64,000 nt of DNA from Prevotellaceae bacterium UBA6417 (GTDB lineage Bacteria; Bacteroidota; Bacteroidia; Bacteroidales; Bacteroidaceae). Numbering within the stretch: position 1 is the first letter of the stretch; every line of letters starts with the position of its first letter. The DNA is taken from the NCBI GenBank assembly GCA_002439755.1, contig DJPH01000060.1, forward strand, positions 14,400 to 78,399, in the 5' to 3' direction. A program made the translations under genes and the position numbers. Below, piece after piece: positions 59,472 to 64,000 of this stretch. The notes beneath the pieces were generated by a model, which was given only the letters and a program-made list of their open reading frames with translations, was not told where the DNA came from and ran no database searches.

Positions 59472-60523
59472 TAGTCCACAATAAGCATGACATCACCGAA
59501 TGGCCCGAATTTGTAGTCCTCTTTTAGTGCCACTTTATATGCGTTCATTGTATAGTCAAAGTTCCCGAATGCAGCCGTAAGCATGAGCAAGGTGCTTTCA
59601 GGCAGTTGGAAGTTGGAGAACATGGCATCGGCAACTTGGAATTTGTAAGGAGGGAAAATGAATTTGTTGGTCCACCCTTCAAAGGGATTGATGTGTCCGA
59701 GCGTATCAGCAGCTGTTTCAATGGCACGTTGTACGGTGGTTCCGACAGCAACTATCTTGTGCCCTGCGTCCTTAGCATTATTTACAATGTCGCAGTTTTC
59801 GCGTGTGATAAACATTTCTTCCGAGTCCATCTTATGCTTGGTCAGATCTTCCACATCGGTATTTCGGAAATTGCTCAGGCCGCAGTGAAGGGCGATAAAT
59901 GCGCTTGCGATATCATAGATTTCCATACGTTTCATCATTTCTCGGCTGAAATGAAGTCCCGTTGCAGGAGCTGTCACTGCGCCTTCGTTTTTGGCAAAGA
60001 TGCACTGGAATCTTTCTAAGTCTTCTTTTTCCACGGGACGTTTGATGAAACGCGGTATGGGAGCTTCGCCCAGGGCATAAAGCTGCTTCTTGAACTCATC
60101 GTGGTCTCCGTCATATAGGAAGCGAAGGGTTCGGCCGCGGCTTGTCGTGTTATCGATGACTTCGGCCACAATCGAATCGTCCTCTCCGAAGTACAGCTTG
60201 TTGCCTATTCGGATTTTGCGGGCCGGGTCAACCAGTACGTCCCACAAGCGCAAATCCGGATTTAGTTCGCGGCTTAGGAATACTTCGATTCGTGCGCCTG
60301 TCTTTTCCTTGTTACCATACAGACGGGCGGGTAATACTTTTGTATCATTAAATATGAAAACGTCGCCGGCATTGAAGTATTCCAGGAAGTCCTTGAACAT
60401 TTTGTGCTCTATATCCCCGGTTTTCCGATGAAGCACCATCATTCTTCCCTCGTCTCTGTGAGGTGCTGGATAAAGCGCTATCTTTTCTTCCGGCAGTTTG
60501 AATTTGAATTGCGATAGTTTCAT
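59471..60523 (-). CDS. queA: S-adenosylmethionine:tRNA ribosyltransferase-isomerase
   Basis: 350 residues, the norm for QueA. It moves the ribosyl group of SAM onto preQ1 in tRNA to make epoxyqueuosine. Conserved pieces: 'FDFKLPEE'-like '[19 protein letters not shown]' at the start, '[12 protein letters not shown]', '[15 protein letters not shown]', '[13 protein letters not shown]' near 185, '[12 protein letters not shown]', and '[28 protein letters not shown]' near the end. It overlaps truB by 4 nt and folK by 1 nt, so the three are coupled. Confidence 0.97.
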   Translation of the reverse strand: MKLSQFKFKLPEEKIALYPAPHRDEGRMMVLHRKTGDIEHKMFKDFLEYFNAGDVFIFNDTKVLPARLYGNKEKTGARIEVFLSRELNPDLRLWDVLVDPARKIRIGNKLYFGEDDSIVAEVIDNTTSRGRTLRFLYDGDHDEFKKQLYALGEAPIPRFIKRPVEKEDLERFQCIFAKNEGAVTAPATGLHFSREMMKRMEIYDIASAFIALHCGLSNFRNTDVEDLTKHKMDSEEMFITRENCDIVNNAKDAGHKIVAVGTTVQRAIETAADTLGHINPFEGWTNKFIFPPYKFQVADAMFSNFQLPESTLLMLTAAFGNFDYTMNAYKVALKEDYKFGPFGDVMLIVD

Positions 60524-61245
60524 TTATGAAGTGTTTGTATATGCGTTGTTGTAATGTCATTTGTCATCATCCGATCCAGCCACCCGGGAAATTCTTCGAG
60601 CGTATGGCAATCGGCGATACGGATGTCTCCGATGCGTGTACGTTTCAGCCCGGTCAGGTAGGCACCGCTGTGCAGGGCTTCTCCGATATCCCGTGCCAAT
60701 GCGCGTATATAGGTTCCTTTGCTGCACACTACACGTATCTGCATTTCCGGTTTGTCGTAGCTGAGCAATTCTATTTCTTCTATGACAAGAGTCTTGGGCT
60801 TCAGTTTTACCTCTTTCCCTTTTCTGATAAGCTTGTAGGCATGTTCTCCGTTGACTTTGCAGGCCGAATATTCGGGTGGAACCTGCTCTATGACACCTAT
60901 GAATTGCCGAAGAGTCTGTTCTACAAGTTCTCTGCTTATATGCTCGGTGGGAAATGTCGCATTTTCGGGATGCTCTCGGTCGTAGCTTGCTGTTGTTGCA
61001 CCCAATTTCAGCGTTGCGATATATTCTTTGGTGTGTTGTTGATATTCTTCAACTCTTTTCGTGGCTTTGCCGGTCAGCAGAATGATAACACCGGTGGCAT
61101 AAGGGTCTAGTGTGCCGGCATGGCCGATTTTGACTTTTGTTCCCAATCGTTCCGACAGAATGTTGCGTACTTTAGCTACAATTCCGAATGAAGTCCATTC
61201 AAACGGCTTGTAAAAAGGAATGACTTCGCCTTGTATAAAATCCAT
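60520..61245 (-). CDS. truB: tRNA pseudouridine(55) synthase
   Basis: 241 residues, the short Bacteroidota form without a full PUA domain. It isomerises U55 in the T loop of tRNA. The catalytic Asp47 is in '[14 protein letters not shown]', preceded by '[12 protein letters not shown]' and followed by '[20 protein letters not shown]', '[20 protein letters not shown]', and '[17 protein letters not shown]'. It overlaps queA by 4 nt and starts 4 nt after the uppP stop, inside the conserved ftsX-DUF3098-uppP-truB-queA-folK run. Confidence 0.96.
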   Translation of the reverse strand: MDFIQGEVIPFYKPFEWTSFGIVAKVRNILSERLGTKVKIGHAGTLDPYATGVIILLTGKATKRVEEYQQHTKEYIATLKLGATTASYDREHPENATFPTEHISRELVEQTLRQFIGVIEQVPPEYSACKVNGEHAYKLIRKGKEVKLKPKTLVIEEIELLSYDKPEMQIRVVCSKGTYIRALARDIGEALHSGAYLTGLKRTRIGDIRIADCHTLEEFPGWLDRMMTNDITTTHIQTLHK

Positions 61246-61249
61246 GTAA

Positions 61250-62056
61250 TCAGCTCAGGAAAGAATAGATTAATGTCGCAGTGCCGGCAAGAACGCAATA
61301 GGCGGCAAAGTAGATCAGCTTTCCTTTTTTTACGATATTGATCATCCATTTGCAGGCTAAGCATCCGGAGATGAATGCCGCAAGAAAACCGATGGTTAAG
61401 GATGTGCCTGAGATGTTTCCCATAACGGCTTCTGTTCCGTTCTTGGCCATTTTTATCGTGTCTAAGAGTGCTTCGCCCAGGATGGGAGGTATTACCATCA
61501 GAAACGAGAATTGGGCCATTTTTTCCTTGCTGTTACCCAACAGGAGACCCGTGGCTATGGTTGTGCCCGAGCGTGAAAGTCCCGGCAACACTGCCAAGGC
61601 CTGCGAAAGGCCGATGACGAAAGCGTCTCTTTTTCCGATTCTCTTTTTTTGACGCGGCCGGGCATAATAGGAAAACGTCAGAAGGCATGCCGTTACCAAT
61701 AGCATGGTTCCTACGATGGTGAGTCCTGAACCAAAGATGGCTTCCACCTTGTCTTTGAAGAAGACGCCTACGATGCCTATCGGTATCATCGATATGATGA
61801 TGTTGATGAAATAGCGCGTTTCTTCGTTCATGCGCCCTTTGAAGAGGCCACTGAATATCCATGCGATTTCTTTCCAGAGTATAACAAGCGTACTGAATAC
61901 GGTGGCAACATGGACTGCGATTGTAAATGCGAGGTTTTCTTCGCCCTCTATTCCGAAAATTTCAGCTCCTATGGCAAGATGCCCGCTGCTGCTTACCGGA
62001 AGATACTCGGTTAGTCCTTGTATAAGCCCTAATATTAATGCCTCGAATGAATTCAT
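61250..62056 (-). CDS. uppP: Undecaprenyl-diphosphatase (BacA/UppP)
   Basis: 268 residues with about eight transmembrane segments. It dephosphorylates undecaprenyl diphosphate to recycle the lipid carrier for peptidoglycan and other envelope polymers, and gives some bacitracin resistance. Signature motifs: '[20 protein letters not shown]' at the N-terminus (Glu-rich motif with the SSSGH) and '[18 protein letters not shown]' near 170 (PGxSRSGxT). It starts 9 nt after the DUF3098 gene and ends 4 nt before truB. Confidence 0.97.
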   Translation of the reverse strand: MNSFEALILGLIQGLTEYLPVSSSGHLAIGAEIFGIEGEENLAFTIAVHVATVFSTLVILWKEIAWIFSGLFKGRMNEETRYFINIIISMIPIGIVGVFFKDKVEAIFGSGLTIVGTMLLVTACLLTFSYYARPRQKKRIGKRDAFVIGLSQALAVLPGLSRSGTTIATGLLLGNSKEKMAQFSFLMVIPPILGEALLDTIKMAKNGTEAVMGNISGTSLTIGFLAAFISGCLACKWMINIVKKGKLIYFAAYCVLAGTATLIYSFLS

Positions 62057-62065
62057 ACCGTGGGG

Positions 62066-62302
62066 CTATTTGTCGTCGTTTTTCTTAGGGCAGTACATGA
62101 TGGCAAAGATCATCGACAGGAAGCCTGCCAGACAAACGAGGGGGGCAACCTTGATTCGTCTTGCGCTGAATATGTCCGGGTTGTAGGCTTGTTCCGTGGA
62201 ACCGCTTCCCGACATGAGTATAAATCCTAAAATGACAACAATCATTCCGCATGCCAGCAGAATGAAGTTGATTTTACCGAAAGCGAAATCTTTTCTATCC
62301 AT
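62066..62302 (-). CDS. DUF3098 small membrane protein
   Basis: 78 residues with two transmembrane helices: 'INFILLACGMIVVILGFILM' near 11-30 and 'VAPLVCLAGFLSMIFAIMYC' near 52-71. 'NPDIFSARRIKVAPLVCLAGF' is the DUF3098 signature. The family is found almost only in Bacteroidota, between ftsX and uppP as here. Its role is unknown; the constant position hints at envelope or division work. It lies 24 nt after ftsX and 9 nt before uppP. Confidence 0.88.
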   Translation of the reverse strand: MDRKDFAFGKINFILLACGMIVVILGFILMSGSGSTEQAYNPDIFSARRIKVAPLVCLAGFLSMIFAIMYCPKKNDDK

Positions 62303-62326
62303 GTTTTATTGATAAAATATATCTGA

Positions 62327-63202
62327 TTAATAACGGTTTAGTCGGTCGTAGCTCAAGTTGAGGTTATGGTTGACCGAAAAGTAGGCACATAGCAGCGTGA
62401 GCGACATTCCACAGATGAAGACCACCGCCAATGTTGCGGTCAGGACATCCCATGTAACCAGTTCTGTCATTTGTGGCTCGTAGCTTTCCATCGCATAGAT
62501 GCCTCCCAGCAATACGGCGGCTGCCATGAGGGCCGATATAAAGCCTATCCAGAACGCCTGGCTGATAAAGGGACGCCTGATAAAGCTCCAATTGGCTCCT
62601 ACAAGGGTCATGGTGAATATCAGGAAGCGGCGGGAGTGGACACTCAGACGAATGGTGTTGTTGATGAGGGCGAATGATACAAATGCCAGCAGAAATGCCA
62701 ATATCAGCATGATGGTACTGGCCTTGCGTATGTTGTCGTTCAAGCTGTCCATCAGACTTTCAGGATATGATACTTCCAATACTGCCGGGTCTTGCTTGAG
62801 CGCGGGTATCACCTTGTTCAGGCTGTCACGGTTGGCATAGTCGGCTTTGAGATGTACTTCAAATGAGGCGGGCATCGGATTTTCATTGATGAATTCGGAC
62901 GGATTCGTACCCAAGGCCTGTGACTGTATTTCCGAAGCACGTTCTTTCGAGATATAGCTGACGTGCCTTGTGCAAGGCATCTGTTTCAATCTTGTTTGCA
63001 GCTTGTAGGCTTGTGCCTGTGTCATGTCATCGTCAAGAAGTATTGATATAGCGAAGTTCTCCTTGATGCTGTCCGAAAAGTTTCTTGCTGTAGTAACGAA
63101 AAAGACAATCATACCCAACAAAACGAGCACCAGTGTAGTGCTGATGCACGAAGTGACTGCGTTTACATTGCCTCTGATTTCTTTCTTCCTTTTTTTTGCC
63201 AT
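62327..63202 (-). CDS. ftsX: Cell division protein FtsX
   Basis: 291 residues with four transmembrane helices and a large periplasmic loop after the first (about 50-165), the FtsX layout. With FtsE it forms an ABC-like complex that activates peptidoglycan hydrolases at the septum. The first helix is near 18-40 ('CISTTLVLVLLGMIVFFV'), the loop contains 'NFAISILLDDDMTQAQAYKL' and 'FEVHLKADYANRDSLNKVIP', and the last three helices lie at about 165-270. 'FALINNTIRLSVHSRRFLIFTMTLVGA' is the family signature. FtsE is not next to it. A good promoter lies upstream. Confidence 0.92.
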   Translation of the reverse strand: MAKKRKKEIRGNVNAVTSCISTTLVLVLLGMIVFFVTTARNFSDSIKENFAISILLDDDMTQAQAYKLQTRLKQMPCTRHVSYISKERASEIQSQALGTNPSEFINENPMPASFEVHLKADYANRDSLNKVIPALKQDPAVLEVSYPESLMDSLNDNIRKASTIMLILAFLLAFVSFALINNTIRLSVHSRRFLIFTMTLVGANWSFIRRPFISQAFWIGFISALMAAAVLLGGIYAMESYEPQMTELVTWDVLTATLAVVFICGMSLTLLCAYFSVNHNLNLSYDRLNRY

Positions 63203-63251
63203 TGAATCCGCTGCTGTTAAAGCATTCGGCTGTATTAAGCCGAATTTCCTG

Positions 63252-63282
63252 CAAAATTAGGAAAATCCGCCGACATGTCAAG
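63252..63282 (-). promoter_or_regulatory. Promoter of the ftsX operon
   Basis: On the minus strand: TTG within CTTGACA (TTG at 63281 to 63279), 19-nt spacer, TAATTTTG (63259 to 63252). Both boxes and spacing fit; the ftsX ATG at 63202 is 49 nt downstream. It stands 54 nt from array 4. Confidence 0.58.
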
Positions 63283-63335
63283 CCTTTTTCTTCCTTTTCC
63301 TCATTAATAAGGTGTTTAGCTGCAAAATACCGGAT

Positions 63336-63455
63336 AGTGGCTTCTCGTATAGATCTTGAGGCATTGCCAAATACTATGTGAGAGCCTCATGTATAGTATA
63401 TGAGAAGTTCTCAGATACTATATGGCAAGCCCGTATATTTAAAGTTGCGAGCTAC
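63336..63455. repeat. Intergenic tandem array 4: five 22-nt units with ATASTAT cores and palindromic arms
   Basis: Cores ATAGATC, ATACTAT, ATAGTAT and ATACTAT, then a weaker ATATTTA, recur every 22 nt. Arms come from a small set: CTTCTC/GAGAAG, GCCTC/GAGGC and TTGCC/GGCAA. The reverse complement of unit 1 resembles unit 3, and that of unit 4 resembles unit 2, so half-sites are shared between units in either orientation. The array fills the middle of the 492-nt gap between ftsX and the surface-protein gene on its right. The rest of the gap holds the ftsX promoter, a terminator and 63456-63627, where I see nothing identifiable. Confidence 0.7.
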
Positions 63456-63627
63456 GGGGTTTGACATGGTGTGTTGTAGGATTGTATGTTGTCTTTTCCT
63501 GGTTTTAATAGACGGTTTTTATATTGATGAACTGATTCAATAGACACTCTTTGTGATTGTATCCTGAAAAGGTTGTCACATCCGTAAAATGGCTACTGAA
63601 AAGATAGACAGGTTGCTTTTAATGGAC

Positions 63628-63657
63628 AAAAAAACGCAGGCCGTTTGCCGACCTGCG
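63628..63657 (-). terminator. Rho-independent terminator of the surface-protein gene
   Basis: On the minus strand CGCAGG pairs with CCTGCG (63657-63652 with 63640-63635) over an 11-nt loop, followed by seven T (complement of 63628-63634). It lies 38 nt past the stop at 63695. Confidence 0.75.
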
Positions 63658-63694
63658 CCTTAATTGAGGAAATTATTAACTGTTTGTCTTGTGA

Positions 63695-64000
63695 TTACTT
63701 CACGGCCACCTTCTTTTTACCTACGATGTAGATGCCTTTCTTCAGGTCCTTCAAGGCATCGGCAGCCTTGATGTTGCGCTTCAACAGCTTGCCATCGATG
63801 GTATAGACATTGACAAGCACGTCATTGCTGCCGGCAACTTGCTTGATGCCCAGTGCACCTTCGGTGGTCAGTATCAGGTCGTATTCGCCCTCTTGAGCTT
63901 CAATGAGCGACGGTACGATGTAGCCCGACTGTGAGCCGATGCTTGCAGACTTGTCTTCGGCCAGCACTTTCAGCACGGCATTCTCTATGAATCCGTAGCC
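63695..64000 (-). CDS. Large surface protein, C-terminal part with T9SS-like sorting domain (5' partial)
   Basis: The frame is open to the right edge of the window, so only the last 101 residues are visible. They begin 'GYGFIENAVLKVLAEDKS', continue 'IGSQSGYIVPSLIEAQEGEY', and end with a T9SS type-A-like sorting domain: 'VNVYTIDGKLLKRNIK' and 'LKKGIYIVGKKKVAVK'. Such domains target proteins through the type IX secretion system to the cell surface; here the end is Lys-rich and short. The same C-terminus, about 85% alike, closes the decayed gene at 23152-24268, so the two are paralogues. What the rest of the protein does cannot be judged. Confidence 0.8.
   Translation of the reverse strand, partial: GYGFIENAVLKVLAEDKSASIGSQSGYIVPSLIEAQEGEYDLILTTEGALGIKQVAGSNDVLVNVYTIDGKLLKRNIKAADALKDLKKGIYIVGKKKVAVK

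Noticed and set aside
63420..63600. Small RNA or riboswitch between ftsX and the surface-protein gene
   Set aside because: Apart from array 4, the ftsX promoter and one terminator, I could find no conserved fold or known riboswitch core in this stretch.

Overview
The window looks like chromosomal DNA of a Bacteroidales bacterium, most likely a Prevotellaceae relative (Prevotella/Paraprevotella type). The reasons are: promoters of the Bacteroidota kind (TTTG/TTG, about 20 nt, TAnnTTTG), almost no Shine-Dalgarno sequences, many lipoprotein and secreted glycoside hydrolases, the TamL-TamB pair, the long 623-residue IspG, a GT117/DUF2723 protein, DUF3098 beside FtsX, and two C-termini that look like type IX secretion (T9SS) sorting domains. 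No rRNA, tRNA, CRISPR, phage, transposase or SusC/SusD genes were seen. The first gene and the last gene are cut by the window edges.

Layout. 1-3554 (+): substrate-binding protein and FecCD permease of an iron/cobalamin-type ABC importer, then a sodium:solute symporter. 3615-7532 (-): secreted GH2 glycosidase, secreted mutarotase-like protein and secreted TIM-barrel sugar isomerase-like protein. 7646-8455 (+): DUF3298 lipoprotein. 8737-16285 (-): GH36 alpha-galactosidase, ispG, purE, GH16 glucanase, a PAP2-like membrane protein and rpoN. 16591-22437 (+): esterase, AlkD-type DNA repair protein and a 1424-residue acyl-CoA dehydratase activase. 22395-24268: a genomic scar where a 5'-truncated endonuclease/exonuclease/phosphatase gene abuts a frameshifted remnant of a large surface protein. 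24749-31453 (-): GH5-like lipoprotein, sugar nucleotidyltransferase, AUR1-like PAP2 protein overlapping an NAD-dependent epimerase, and RNase R. 31648-34196 (+): DEAD-box helicase and outer-membrane barrel. 34208-35431 (-): M16 peptidase. 35526-40051 (+): RidA, LOG-family protein, GH78 rhamnosidase and DUF1080 lipoprotein. 40440-43357 (-): GH30 glycosidase and ADP-ribosylglycohydrolase-like protein. 43500-47314 (+): a small envelope operon (two membrane proteins, acyltransferase, GT2). 47347-58507 (+): TamB, TamL, GT117 membrane protein and polysaccharide deacetylase. 58532-63202 (-): the conserved Bacteroidota block ftsX, DUF3098, uppP, truB, queA, folK, AlaX-like. 63695-64000 (-): C-terminus of a second large surface protein, paralogous to the remnant at 24 kb.

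The most unusual feature is a set of four intergenic tandem arrays (8485-8644, 24424-24604, 40182-40342, about 63336-63455). Each is built from 22-23 nt units with a palindromic core: TGTACA in the first three, ATASTAT in the fourth. Units look like modular pairs of half-sites. The first three arrays sit between convergent genes, and the fourth lies downstream of a surface-protein gene. They are not coding, are not CRISPRs, and match no repeat class I recognise.
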